Below are positions 12,127 through 24,603 of a stretch of 64,000 nt of DNA, piece after piece. Source of the DNA: Trematomus loennbergii (taxonomy: Eukaryota > Chordata > Actinopteri > Perciformes > Nototheniidae). A model generated the notes under the pieces. The model ran no database searches. It saw only the letters and a program-made list of their open reading frames with translations, and was not told where the DNA came from. The stretch spans positions 1,309,001 to 1,373,000 of the forward strand of contig JAAOOA010000524.1 of the NCBI GenBank assembly GCA_012861695.1, read 5' to 3'. The first letter of the stretch is position 1. The number at the start of each line of letters is the position of its first letter. The translations under genes and the position numbers were made by a program.

Positions 12127-13674
12127 TATAAGAGATATTTGATTTCTCCATATCCTCGTTTGCATGGTTTATACAGTGTAAACGGTACGTATAAAGTACT
12201 AATTACTTTTGACTTATTATATTTGCATATAAACTGAACAGACTTCCTAAAGTGTGTGACAAGATGCAAAAGTATAGATGTAAGAGTGATGATATATAGC
12301 TTGCCCATCAATTGTTTTCAAGCTCAATTTGACGGATCATATGTTACCGGAACTTCTTCCATATGTCTGGGACATTGAAATCTTCCTGGACACATTGACC
12401 AGCCCCAATTTTTTCTAACGCAAACACTGCTCTAGTCTAAACACAATAAGACGGAGGTAAAAAAAGCCTTAGCTGAGCGTACTGTACAGGAGCTTTTGAC
12501 CTTGGAGATAACCCTGAGTGAGTTCATGCATGTCTGGTTGAAACCTCCACAGTGCGGTGATGTGTCACACCTTGAGGAAAGTGATATGGTAATGGGAGGG
12601 TTGTGGAGGTCATATTAAACACGTACAGTAGATCCATCACGGAGGAAAACATACACGGGGATGGCGTACATGTTATCTATTCGAGTAAACCCTCCATCCC
12701 CTAAAAATAGACAGACAAAAAGCCTTTTCGCAGTGCTGTCCTGGACTCAAGAAATTCTTGGTCGACTAATACTCACAGAAGATTAATCAATTAGTGAATT
12801 TATTTCTCCACAAAGACTCATGCAAAAGCAACACATTATTGTCTTAACCAGAGATGTGTGCTCTTAAATGTCCTCGAAAAGGGTCATATTGCATAGAAAT
12901 AGCATTACAAATATTTATATATTTGACCGATTAGGGGATTCATCGACTTAAAAGCGTACATTTAACTATTAGGAATTGAGATATGTTATGTTCCTCAGTT
13001 CTTGGGGAATAGTGTTACAGATATGTGCTGCCTGATAGGAAAAGTTTGATTGCCACACAGGTTATTTTTCTATTAAGTATTTTACTATCTCTTCTGGTAG
13101 GAGCTCTGGTTGATTTTGTTTAGTGAATGCATTGAGCGGAGGGGGTGTTTGTTTAGACTGCGACTTAGTAGCGTTTCCAACAACAATGCTCTCCTGAGAA
13201 CAAATCTCAAAGATTGCAGCACAGTTATGTTTATGAACCAACACAGAAAGGCATAAGGAAGATTAAAAAATGTTTTCCAACACACCATTTCTCAGTCAAA
13301 ACGGAAGTACGCGTATGATAAAGTGCAACAAAAAACCTGTGGAGAATCACTGCCTCCACCGTTATGCTCCATTATTCTATAACCACAGGGCTTACAGGGA
13401 AGTGACTTGCACACATTTCCATGCCTGCTGACAACATCAATATTTTATATATTCAATATTATGCACAAAGAATATATGTTTATAAAGTAACCGAAACACA
13501 TAGACAATGATCAGGCTTTGCTACAGTCCTGTGTTTGTTCTGGGTCAAGCTGTAAACAACAAGATTAGGGTAACCTTCCCCTCAAAACAAGAACAATTCC
13601 AGCACTCTTGGGATCAGCACCACCTTAACAGTATGGACCATACATGTAATACTACTGATGTATTTTGACTATAA
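12127..13674. other. No feature recognised
   Basis: AT-rich sequence without recognisable exons or a repeat family seen elsewhere in the window. Confidence 0.4.
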
Positions 13675-14398
13675 CAGGGTATATGCAGGAATCCTGAAGT
13701 CAAACGTAATACCTTTTAAGACCTTTTTTAAGACCCTTTCCATACATTTTAAGACCTCATCGCCACTTGGAGTTTTAACCGGTTACATTGGCGACACACT
13801 TTACCTCACATTTACTATATACAGTATTGATTGTCCTTCCTCCTTATCTTCCAACCATTTGGACGCAAACTTGCATTTCCCCATAACGATGTTGTTTAAC
13901 AACCGGCGTAAACGGACCTTCGCTCGCTATCAAGCAGTGAGCGCGCGATGTCCTGTTCAGATGACGTCAAATCCAACTGGATGCCATAAATAAACTACAA
14001 GGCAAGGCAAGTTTATTTATATAGCACCTTTCAACACAAGGTAATTCAAAGTGCTTTACAAAAATGGAAGACATTAAGAAAATGGCATTTAAAATCAGTC
14101 ATTAAAAATAAAAGATAATAAAATAAACATTAAAAGAAAAAATACATGGATAAAAGTTACAGTACAGTTTAAGATATGAATAATTCAATTAAAAGTCAAT
14201 TACACAGAATCACACTACACACCTACGCAATGATTACATTCAGGCAGACTGTAGAATACAACCTCTTTGGACAATTTATATACTTATTGAAAACAAGCTA
14301 CAAAATGTAATACCTTGGAAAATTCCGTTTAATATTTTTTAATAGCCTTAATTTTCGCTAAATTGATTTATCAACTTTTAATACTTTTTAAAGTATTA
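13675..14398. mobile_element. hAT-like element, family F, copy 1 (right end lost)
   Basis: It starts CAGGGTATATGCAGG and is nearly identical to the copy at 51920-52448 through about 14398, where the right terminus is missing. It contains a 202-bp insertion (13999-14200) that the other copy lacks. It has several TTTTAAGACC motifs. The open frame 13658-13993 is not conserved as protein between the copies. Confidence 0.8.
13999..14200. mobile_element. Retroposon-like insertion nested in family F copy
   Basis: It begins AAGGCAAGGCAAGTTTATTT, a very common teleost repeat end, and continues with AAAGTGCTTTACA and an A-rich tail. The empty site is seen in the other family F copy near 52243-52247. 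A short TAC flanks both sides. On the minus strand it would end in TTGCCTTGCCTT, so it may be the 3' end of a LINE or SINE. Confidence 0.8.
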
Positions 14399-14439
14399 TT
14401 AGTATTTTAAGCGTCTTCTACCGCCTATACGTGGTATAG

Positions 14440-14720
14440 TCGTGAAGGAAGCTGTTCCAGCAGAGGGCCCAAAACGTACCTTTCCCCGGCCACATCAACT
14501 AGCTCTTATGGGATATACCAGGCGCTCCCAGGCCCATTGAGATATCATCCCTCCACCTGGTGCCATGTGCCCTCTGTCTCGTCCCAGCTGGACGTGCCTG
14601 AAACATCACCCTATGGAGATGGCCAGGTAGATTTCTTACCAAGTGCCACCTCAACTTGCTCCTTTTTACTACTTGTAAACTTCTCATTTATTCCTATGGG
14701 AGATGCCAGCCATCCTCCGG
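14440..14720 (-). pseudogene. C-terminal fragment of a LINE ORF2
   Basis: On the minus strand the frame at 14499-14687 reads LRWHLVRNLPGHLHRVMFQA, then RPAGTRQRAHGTRWRDDIS. This matches the familiar teleost LINE ending with pattern GHxxRMPxxRLPxxVFxARPxGxRPxGRPRxRWRD. Sequence below it still resembles DVAGER in another frame. It has stops and shifts, so it is dead. Confidence 0.75.
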
Positions 14721-17700
14721 AGAAAACCCATTTCGACCGCTGGTAATCGCGATCTCATACTTTCGGTCATGACCCAACTTTCATGACCAAAAGGTGAGAG
14801 TAGGAACGAAGATGACCGGTAGATTTAGAGCTTTGCCTTCTGGCTCAGCTCCCTCTTTGCTCCCAATACCGCTTCCACTGCTCTGATTCTCCATACAAAC
14901 GTACACATATAACACTATCGATGTGTAAGCTGGTTGTGCACATGGTCTCCCAGTGACTTTCAAAAGTCTTTTTATAGTAAGAAAAACACCCACTATGGCA
15001 CACTTTCCTTCTCACACATACGCACAAAAACACATAAACACCCAAGGTCATTGTCCTTGAAGAAAATCCCCTTTGGAGAAAAAATATAAGTATTTTAGTT
15101 CAAGGACAAAGTGGTTTCTGTATTTTTCCATATCGTTAACAGCTGTGCCATTATTAGAGTTCACTTTGTACAAAAGAATAACCTTGTTCCACACGAGGAA
15201 CACCTGTTTGTTGCTATAAATAAACACTGATCCATTCTTCTTTATGAATGTTTCTGTCTGTCTTTATAGGTTATGCATAATCAGGATAGAAGGTATTTAA
15301 AGATACTTCAAGAAAACTTCAAGAGTTTCATCACCCACTGAATTGATGCTGCAGCACTGACCTGTTTACCAAAAGTAGAATCTAGTGGATCTTTATACAA
15401 GGCGGGTACATCTAGGAAAACAAAGCAATACGTACAAGACCTTTTTGGACGGAAAAAGCTTATATCAAAAGGCCTTTAGGCATCCTAAACATCACACCTT
15501 TTAGTTTTTACCACAAATATTTTAAAACAAACAGAGTCTATGCTACAGTAGCAGCTCTTTGAAACTGTCCTTAGGCACAATATGCTTTGAGCTAAATCAA
15601 AGCACTATTTAATACGCCAGTAAACCCAAAGCAGAAGAAGAAGTGACGTCAGCGGCTTCATTTGTGTAATCTTCCTCAGGGAACTTATTTCGGTGTGAAC
15701 ACGATCGGCTCTTTAGTTCCATGGGGGTACTAAGTGTTGGGAACTAAGTGCTGGGAACTAAGTGCTGGGAACTAAGTGCTGGGAACTAAGTACGGCAAAG
15801 TACTTGGTGTGAAAAGAGCATTTTCTCATCACTCTAGCAAGCAAATACTACAGACTATAAATCAAACTTCTGCCGTCAAAAACAACAAGCAGAGTTTGTT
15901 TATCTCTGATCTGTTGCTTTACAATTGGTTTATGTATCTTATGAATATGAAGAATATGTGTTATTGTTATCTTTTACTTACCAGTGCATATCAGCACACC
16001 AACTCACAGCCTGGGAGGAGATTTATTTTATGAATGCAGAGTACTAAGATTACATTTGGTTTCTATAGTTCTGACCCCGCAAGCAAACAGTGAGCTCAGC
16101 AGAGATTGGGGCAGCGGTAATCAACTTCCCTCCTCATAATCACATTAGATACAGAACACGATGCCAGCTATTATACGGCAGAATCTAAGTCTATATAAAA
16201 ACAACTTAACAGGGCCATCGAGCTGATATGCAGCAGCAGGCTAAGGACCAACTTTAGCTATTAAGCATATTCAATTCCCCAAATAAAAAATCCATGACTT
16301 AGAGCAGACAATCTCTTCTTATGAAATGTTAAGACATGCAAATGACCATCAGCCAAGGTACGATAGGTAACCCTAAAGGCCCTTCAATAGGATATTATCC
16401 TTATACGATCTTACTGTGATTTTTAAATGTAATATCGAAATAAAAATCAATAGCTTCCATGTAATGTGACTCAGTGACACCAAATCCACACCAGATATAC
16501 TGCACTGGACCATTTAGTTGCACCTCGTTTTACTGAATTGTATTTGCTTTTTTTTATTTTATATGAATATATATATTTTAAATAAGCAGTTTTTTGTTTT
16601 TTTTACTTGTACACCCTTCCATATATGTGTCCAAATCAATGCAGACATCTATGTACACTGGACAAGTAGGAAACACTTTTTTATTGGAAAATGGATTTTA
16701 GAAAGAAACCAACAAGATTAAATTATATTACAATTATCGGTATTGATTGCATTTGAAAGCAGATCACCAGCGATCTGTAACGAATTAGCAACCCAACCTG
16801 TTGTTTTGTAAAATGCACGTTAAATACATTTTTCTCCACAAAATGTTCTTTGGCAAATTTTTAAATAAGCACACAAAATCATCTAGTTTACCTTCAAATT
16901 GTTGAAAATTCAGCAGTTTTCCATTGAAAAGTGTCAATTTAAAAAAACCTTCAATGTCATGTGACCTAGTGAATCCGTATCAATGCAGCATTGTAGAACA
17001 ACACCGAGTTGTCGCTTGAACATGTATTATTAATGGTCCCTAAGTGAAACCCTGTGGTTAACAGAGAGGGCCTGTAGTGAATGTCTGTCAAATATCCAAC
17101 TTCATTGATAAAATAATATTGCCCTTTAACATTAGGTCTACTAGAGACCAATTTAACAGCCTTAAACCAATATTATAAGACTTACATTCAACACCAAATG
17201 AGACAAGAACATCAAAGCATCATACTGCACATGCCAACCAACAAAGAAACACAATTAGACATCATGCTAAAAGTGCAATAGCAAGAGCTTATCAACAACA
17301 AAGAGCAGAAATCAGCAGCCAACAGATGACAAACTGACAGTCAGCAAGCATTAGCAGCCTCATAGCTTGGGCTAATGTGTAGCCTGTGAGCTGTATTACT
17401 AGCATTGCTAAGCAGCACACTGATAGACTACAAATAAAACACTCACAATATGCAGAACAGCACAAGCAGCAGACACTTACCTTGCTCCGCTGTAGCAGTC
17501 TCATGGGGGAATAAATCCTTTGAGGACAAAGTAACCGAAGTCCCAACGCGCCAACAGAAAACTCCAAGCAATTATTTCTCCACAAAAACTCCTGCAGAGC
17601 TGCTTAATGTGCTGGAGCAGGTGAGCTAGCTCATGGGATGCAGGGAGACACAAAGGGGCGGGGCATAGACCGTTCAAACAGGCCTCCTCATCAACAGGTG

Positions 17701-18998
17701 CTCAAAGTGCCAAAAGTAAAAGTACTCATTATGAAAAACAGCCAAGTACAGAATAATATTTATAATTTCGAAATATAATGATTAATGCATGTTAATTAAT
17801 TTTGCATCTGCAAGGGGTAACTTGTTTTTTAATATAAATATTTAAGTAACTTTAACAAAGTCTGATCAAATAAATCAATCGGGTTTCTTGCCAAGTTAAC
17901 ACATATGAGGAATTTGCTTTGGAGTAAACGGTGCATACTGCATACTGTACATACTGTAGACACAGAAAAAGGAATAGAACAATTATTAAAACAATTTAAA
18001 ATACTATAATAAAATAAACGATTATTTATACAAAACATAAATACAAGAAAAAAAGTCAAACGAAAGTACAGTAAAAATATGACAAATACTTTAATTTAAA
18101 TGGGAGAGCTGTTCAGAGTTAAAAAAGAAAATCCACAATACATGATAAATTATTGTTGATTGTGTTTGTTTTGTATCTTAAAATGAACTTAAATTATCAA
18201 ATATATATATATAGTGAAGTGAGAATATTTGCCTCTTAAATGTTGTGAGGTAGTAGCAGGAAATACTCAAGCAGAACTTCCTCTAAAGTGGACTTCAGTG
18301 CAGAACTTGAATACTTAGCTATTGTCCACCACTGTTGCCATGTGATTAGTAATAATGCACTCTTTACCTCTCCGACCTGTAAACAGAAACTCAATCCTCT
18401 CAGGTACAGAGTCAGGGCTTAGACCTCTCCACCTTCTTAGAAGTTAAGCTAAAGCTCATGCAAATGTTGCTTGGATAACCTCTTAAGTGTTCCTGCTCCT
18501 TCTCTCCACATGGCTACCACATATTTCTCATGCATGTGGCTTTTTGGCAAAGGACTGGGTATATCTGGGGGCTGCACACTCACAAACGGTAATCACTTGT
18601 GAACGGTATCAACAGGAGAGAGAGGCGTTGGTGATGGAGGGGTGAGAGAGCACGCTCGTTAAGAGATGAGTAATTGGCCTTCAAGTGGATGTGGATTTCA
18701 TTAACCCTTCAGGACTGTTTCCTCTCTTCTCTCTCCCTTTTCTCCTCCTGGCCCTCCACCTCTGCCTCCTCTTTAACCAGGTGGACGACTGGCCTGTCAG
18801 AAGCTAACTGCCCCAGTCAGCCGGAAAATGAATGGCTTTTCATGCGGTGCATTCGCTGCAGTCAGTAAGGCATTGAGGCTATTACAACATCCCCAACAGG
18901 CTGAATCCTGCAGGCAGTGGAAAGACCACATAACTATATATTTTTAGTGCGCATGGTCAAATATATGTGTGTAAGCCTAGGGCCAGTAACAGGCAACA
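14721..18998. other. No gene recognised over 4.3 kb
   Basis: AT-rich intergenic sequence. Apart from the 14-bp tandem array at 15725-15794 I see no structured repeat, and short open frames (15776-16033, 17292-17585 and 18674-18868) have no recognisable domain. Confidence 0.4.
15725..15794. repeat. 14-bp tandem array, five units of GGGAACTAAGTGCT
   Basis: Five consecutive 14-bp units; the first and last are diverged. The surrounding GGTGTGAA motifs near 15690 and 15805 could mark a decayed MITE. Confidence 0.9.
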
Positions 18999-19494
18999 TT
19001 AAAGGTCTCCTATTATACTGTTTTTCATCAATATATTATAGGTCTCGGATGTATACAAAACATGTCTCTGAAGTGTTTGCTCCAAACACCAAACAGATCA
19101 TTGCAGCATCCCATAATCCCCTCTGTTTCAGCCCTGTTTCCAAAGTGCTGATTCTCTGTCTGTTACTTTAGATGAAAATAAGGAGCCCCTCCCCACGCCC
19201 CTCTGAGAGATATTTGGTTAAAAAGAACACAATGGTGCTCTAGGAGGAGATTCAGGTGATAAGGTGGGGGGGGGGGGGTTACCTTGGTTGGTGATTGGCT
19301 AATGGTTATCGTTATGACATCATAAAGTGGCCAAAATCTGATCAGCTCATTTTCAGACAGGTTTTTATATAAATGGATCAGGACAAAAAGAGAGAGAATC
19401 TTTGTTCTGAAACTTTCAGAGTCTCTTTACAGAGGGGACACATGTTGATGAGAAGAGACATGAAGAAGTGGATTTTGCAATAGGTGACCTTTAA
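18999..19494. mobile_element. TTAA-flanked MITE, family A-like, diverged copy
   Basis: TTAA stands at 18999-19002 and 19491-19494 and the ends read AAAGGTCTCCTATTAT and CAATAGGTGACCTTT. The interior shares TACAAAACATGTCTCTGAAG and ACCAAACAGATCAT with other family A copies. A poly-G run of about 13 bases sits at 19266-19278. Confidence 0.7.
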
Positions 19495-20420
19495 AAGGAG
19501 TTCAGTATGAAGAGATTTCCTCCCACTGCTTGCTTTTAAGATGTTTATGATAACTGATTCATAAATATCTTTAACATGTCATAACCCACGTCACATCTTT
19601 AGTTCGAGGTCATCATCACTTAAGCCTGTCACGTCAAAATGTTAGGTAACAACTGCCAAACAGAGAGATAAATCAGACTTGGAAATGTCCTACAGCGTGT
19701 ATTAGATGTGACAGTGTTTGTGTGACAGTTTCACACATGAATTGCTTAGGTTACATCATCATTTTAACTATAAAAACAATGTCCTAACCCTGTTTTCTTG
19801 GCCAACTGTGTTTTTCTACGTAGATCAAGTGTATAATATCAACTAACTCATGGGAGGAACACTTCACAATTTCTAAAATGTCATGAATACTTTTATGCAA
19901 AGTAGCTCTTGGCTTTTTCCCCTCCTTATCACTAAGTCTGCCAATCTTTTCATTATAAGCTGTGCATGATTTCTCCCATGTCTATCAGAGAGGATGAGTG
20001 AGTGACCCTTGACCTGGAGACATGAAGACTGCAGGTGAATCAAACTCATTGGGGTCTGACTTCATAGAGATGGTTAAGACTATCCTCAAGTGTTGGCATT
20101 TGCATCAAAGGTACAACATGATGAAGACAGACAGAAAGAGAGAGGATGTGAGAGATTTCTGGAGCTTGTGTTTTCTTCTCTCAAGGCATGCCTCACATCA
20201 GCTCTTTCCATTTCTCACCCTTATCACGGACCACACAGAGCATAAAATATAAGCCTGGCTTTGGTACCAAGTCAACACACAAATGCACTGAGCGTATGAA
20301 ATAGACAGAGGGATGTTTTCACAGTGCATGTGAGGGCAGTGACAGCCGGAGGACACGGGGCATAAAATACTTAAACCACTTCATTTGCATTTCCAGATAA
20401 ACATTAAAGTCAAATCATGA
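19495..20420. other. No feature recognised
   Basis: No exon or repeat family recognised. Confidence 0.4.
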
Positions 20421-20428
20421 GTGTAGAG

Positions 20429-21582
20429 CAGGGGTCGGCAACAGGCGGACCGCGGTCCGGATCCGGACCCAGACGCCGACCTATACGGACCCGGACCTAT
20501 AATCAATACATTAATAGGGGATTTCAATTTTGACGGGGCGATTCTATTTTAACCGCCGCCGACAGGGGGCGAAAGAGACGAGTGAGCGATACAGGGAGAG
20601 AAACACAGAAGAAGAAATGAGAGCGCGGCAGAGAGAAGCGGAGAGGAAATTGAGTGAAGAGAATAATTAGCGATACAGGGAGAGAAGCGGAGAGGAGAGT
20701 GAACAGGCGTGTTAGCAGCAGACAGGGAGAGACAAATAATTACACATGGCGCTCTCCAAGAAGAGGACAGTGAGAACAGAGCTTTTAACCCTGAGTGAAC
20801 TCATTCATGTTCATCCTGCCCACTGGGAGCACAGAGCCAGTGTGTCTCATTTGTTCAGAGACCGTGGCGCTCATTAAAAGTGTCAAAACGCCACTATGAG
20901 ACAAAACACAAAGTGTTTGACCAAACATTCCCTCTCAAGTCAGGACTGAGGTCACAAAAAATAAGCAGTCTCAGAGCCCAATATGATCAGTCCACCAGGA
21001 TAAAAATTAAAACTAAATATCGTTCCAGGGCAGGCTAACCGAGGCTAACCAATGAGCACCTGCATGTGTGCATGAGAATGGCCCTGACACCATTTCAGCC
21101 CAGATTTAAACTCCTGGCAGGACAAGCTCGAGCTCAATTCTCGCACTGAATTAATAAAAAGTGAGTGAGGGACTGCAATATAAGAGGAAAGAAAGAGAAA
21201 CTTTAAAACTGTTCAATTGTTATGATGTGTAAAGACTGATATTGTTCTATAATCGGCTGAAACTGTTAGGTCATGATGTGAAACGGTTAACAAAGAAAAA
21301 GGGAAACGCAAGCTGCTGCTACACTTTATTTTATTTATCTAAAATTAAGCACTTTTAAGATGCACACATTTTCAAAAGCTATTTTTTTTTTTCTCTATTT
21401 ATCTATTCTTTATTTGATTGGCAGTCAGTTGTTGATTACATGCAGACGTTGATAAAGCTACAGTTACTTCAATATATATCACACTAATTCATAAAGCAAG
21501 TTAGACATTTTGATGTTCCGGACCTTTGCATGGGGAGATTTTCTCTAACTGGACCTCGTTGAATTTTAGTTGAATACCCCTG
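20429..21582 (+). mobile_element. hAT transposon, internally deleted, with perfect 8-bp target duplication
   Basis: The left end is CAGGGGTCGGCAAC and the right end GAATACCCCTG, the usual CAG...CTG hAT termini. GTGTAGAG is duplicated exactly at 20421-20428 and 21583-21590. The plus strand keeps the start and end of a transposase frame (separate entry) with the catalytic middle missing, so this is a deletion derivative that must have been moved by a transposase made elsewhere. Confidence 0.93.
20746..21149 (+). pseudogene. Remnant of hAT transposase: N-terminal zinc finger joined to the C-terminus
   Basis: Starting at the ATG at 20746, frames alternate through shifts: FMFILPTGSTEPVCLICSE near 20800-20860, then RHYETKH at about 20889-20909 and ISSLRAQYDQSTR near 20960-21000. 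C-x2-C followed by H-x5-H is the N-terminal finger of GTF2IRD2/ZBED5-like hAT transposases. The sequence then jumps to ACMRMALTPF-type C-terminal residues (here VCMRMALTPFQPRFKLLAGQ) ending ARAQFSH at TGA 21147-21149. The several hundred residues between, with the catalytic residues, are absent. Confidence 0.8.
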
Positions 21583-21590
21583 GTGTAGAG

Positions 21591-22169
21591 GTTGTAATAT
21601 TTGTCCTGTTGTGGCATTAAACATCCATTTTAGAATTTAATGTTGAATACCATACTTCTGTTTACATTTGTTGTAACTTCTGGTTGTATACCCTCACTCC
21701 AGTGACAGCAAACGTAGGGTTGATGTTGTTTCCTAATTGTCCATCAAACCCATATGTACATAAACGGGATGTGTCAGGAAGCTTGAGGGAATTTCTTCAA
21801 GTTTGATAGGAACGTCAGCTTGTACTTGAAGACTTATTATAATGTATTGGTCACAGTGTCCTAACAATACACGTCATAACTCAAGAATTCATTTCCCCAG
21901 AGACGATTAAGAGGATAAACGGGTGAAGTGATGAAAAGGACAGTTATAGAACCATTCATTCTAGTCTCCTTATTTAAAAACTGTTGTCTATCTTTTGGCA
22001 AACTGAAAATGTCACATGTATCTGAAAAAACTCAGTTAAGATAAAATGTCTATTTGATGTTTCGAGAGAAATCCTGGTTATACATATCAAATACTGCGTA
22101 TATTATTATTCTAATTTTGCGTATGTATTGTATCCCAATTTACCAGCGATCCTAGATCAGTAAAACACC
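21591..22169. other. No feature recognised
   Basis: No exon or repeat family recognised between the hAT element and the next MITE. Confidence 0.4.
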
Positions 22170-22173
22170 TTCA

Positions 22174-22530
22174 AAGAAGTCCTATTATGCTTTTGGGGGG
22201 TTCTCCTTTCCTGTACTGTGTTATATAGGTTTTTGTTTATTTCTGGGACTTGATGACATCACTATGTAACACTCAGGTTTCTATTAGCTAGCGCACTAAC
22301 ACTTTGTACGTGATAGGCGGGACATCTCTAAGTGGTTGACCAATCACAACAGAGCTGACCAGCTAACCAATCAGAGCAGACTGGGCTCTGGTTTCAGACA
22401 GAGGGTGAAAAGAGGTGCTGCAGCACAGGCAGTATGAGAAAAATAAAGAGCTTTTTGAACATTAAAGCCTGGAGACATGTCCCAGTAGAGATACTGATAT
22501 GAACCTGAACATCAGCAGAATATGTCCTCT
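22174..22530 (-). mobile_element. CCAAT-rich MITE, family B, copy 1
   Basis: The ends read AAGAAGTCCTATTATGC and ATATGTCCTCT with TTAA at 22531-22534. The interior has the family core: CAGTATGAGAAAAATAAAGA, the CTGTCTGAAACCAGAGC complement, two CCAAT boxes and TAGGCGGGAC. Its sense is opposite to the copies at 24604, 25964, 32764, 34440, 49830 and 56533. It is non-coding. Confidence 0.75.
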
Positions 22531-22580
22531 TTAATGTGTAGTTTTGCGCTTTTGATTGCATCATGATCTCAAGACTCATA

Positions 22581-23110
22581 TTAAAGCTCCCATGTCATGC
22601 TTTTCCGGTTATTACCCGTCCCCTTGTGTGTTACAGTATGTAGCTTTTTATGTAAACGGTCTGCAGAGTCACAAACCCTCAAAGTACACCCTGTAGCGAG
22701 TAAAACTCTAACACAGAAAAGACCTGTCATGCTGCCCCAGAACGCCTCGTTGGAGATTTCTCTTTTTCCATTGTTTACTTCTTGGGTATAGTGACGTATT
22801 TCGGGTATAGTGACGTTACGTTACGTCCGCGGAGCCTTTACGTTTGGACCAATCCGCGGACTTCCTCACACACACACACTCGGCGGGACGTTGCGAGGCT
22901 CGCTGCTGCGAGGAGCGGGACACAGTGAGCTGGCTCACTGGTGTGGGGTCGCGAGACAGCGAGACACCGCGGAACTCAGCCTGGGCACACACACAAACTC
23001 CCAGCCAGGCTGCGGGTGTGTGTGTGTGTTTGGAGCTGGGTTTCGCTGTCTCGCAGACGGCCACTGGGCTCACAGGGAGGGGGGGGCAGGAGCTCCAACA
23101 AGCCGTTTAG
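22581..23110. mobile_element. TTAA-type repeat with GC-rich interior
   Basis: It starts TTAAAGCTCCCATGTCATGC, a terminal sequence of the same style as families A and B. The 22800-23110 part is GC- and CpG-rich and includes GACGTTACGTTACGTCCGCG and short CA and TG runs. No matching right end was found, so it may be truncated. Overlapping open frames have no recognisable domain. Confidence 0.5.
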
Positions 23111-24038
23111 GACAGAGAGTGAATACACATACTATACAGAGATGCTGTATGAGAAACCAATGTCAGTTTGGAAAATTGCACAATATACATTTATTTTAGT
23201 ATACCTCAACAATGGAAATATGATCAGTAGAAATGGCCATGACATGGGATCATTAAGTGAAGTATAAACGCACCTTTGTAGGGCTTTGGTAGCAACATGA
23301 TGCTTTCTTAGGGATGAAAACTGAAAGGACACACGAACAAGCCCTAAAAAAACGATCATGATTGCATGAGACATCATCAAAAATACATTTGAAATTCAGC
23401 TGCTGCCATCAAAACCCATCATCTGTGTTTTGTATCATTGCCTCTTCAGCAGCTTTACCTCCGGATTCAGATGGTCTGCATGTGGGATTTAGATGGTATA
23501 TTTTTTGCAGTCAGGGTGACCTTGAGTGTGTCAGTGTCGTGTGTTCTGGTTCTCAGAGACCTCGCTAAGAGTAATAGCTCACAGTGGGAGTAACACCAAA
23601 ACCCTCATTGATTCCAGATGACTGATAATACAGATAGATGCACTCTATAGGATCCCACTCATACATTTATCATGCTGAGCTCCCACAACGATGCACGCTT
23701 CCATACTGGGAAACTGGTGCTGACTGGATTCTGTTGTTCGGGGGAGAAAAGCTGGAGCCAAAACGCCCCTCTTTGTGACCTTTTTTTATTTCTTATTATA
23801 GCCTATTAAGAATGTTTTATTTATCATTCAAAGACCAGCAGGCATCTTTGTATGGAGGTCGGTTTCCTAGGGGGACATCTTCAATAAAATATATTCAAAA
23901 TACACCCAGTGCTGTTTCATAAAGCACCAACAACCAAAACACAAGGGTCCACTTTCCATTTCAGTTATCATCAGACTTTTTCTGCAGGCATCTTAGGTAA
24001 CTGTCTTAAATCTATAGTTACACTAGCTCAGCTTGAGC
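23111..24038. other. No feature recognised
   Basis: No exon or repeat family recognised. Confidence 0.4.
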
Positions 24039-24043
24039 CAGAC

Positions 24044-24527
24044 TGTGGGGGAAACTTCTGAAGCAATTGGAGTCAGGACTCAAAGAGAGACACGATGGAG
24101 AGCTGGAGCTTTGATGGCAAACACTGACGGTTTATTTGGAGCTTCGGCCGAGAATTCACAAGACATGTCACGGGCCACGAGTTGACCACACGGATGAGAT
24201 GCCACAATCAACTCTGAAGACCCCTCCTGTAGCTCCAGGTTTTAACTAGTTCAGAGTGTAATAATCAACATTCTTCAATAGTTAGACTAAACCGCTGAGG
24301 GAAACTGAATCACATTTGTTGTCGCTTATGGCTCGGGGTCATCTACACCCCGAGAAGGATGTGTTCCAGGTGTCCCACAACAATGACTATCTCTGACGAG
24401 AGTTGCCCGGTCATAAACTGGCAACATCAACAACTTGCTTGGGCAGTCCCTCCTTATGGGAGATAATGGCTGCTCAAGGTTGGTCAGAGGGTGAAGGAGG
24501 ACATGCAGGGCAAATTATTCCCCAACA
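24044..24527 (-). mobile_element. Solo LTR with 5-bp target duplication
   Basis: On the minus strand the 484-bp unit starts TGTTGGGGAA and ends TTCCCCCACA, the TG...CA termini of an LTR, with imperfect inverted ends. CAGAC is duplicated exactly at 24039-24043 and 24528-24532. An AATAAA lies about 90 bases before the unit's 3' end (minus strand, near 24131-24136). No primer-binding site, internal genes or second LTR are nearby, so it is a recombinational solo LTR. A 5-bp duplication fits Gypsy-type or retroviral elements; the family is unknown. Confidence 0.8.
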
Positions 24528-24603
24528 CAGACAAAGAATACATTTAACGCTTTTTTCTAAATAGCTGTGTAATCTGTCATGCCAACATAAAATGTTTTGT
24601 TAA

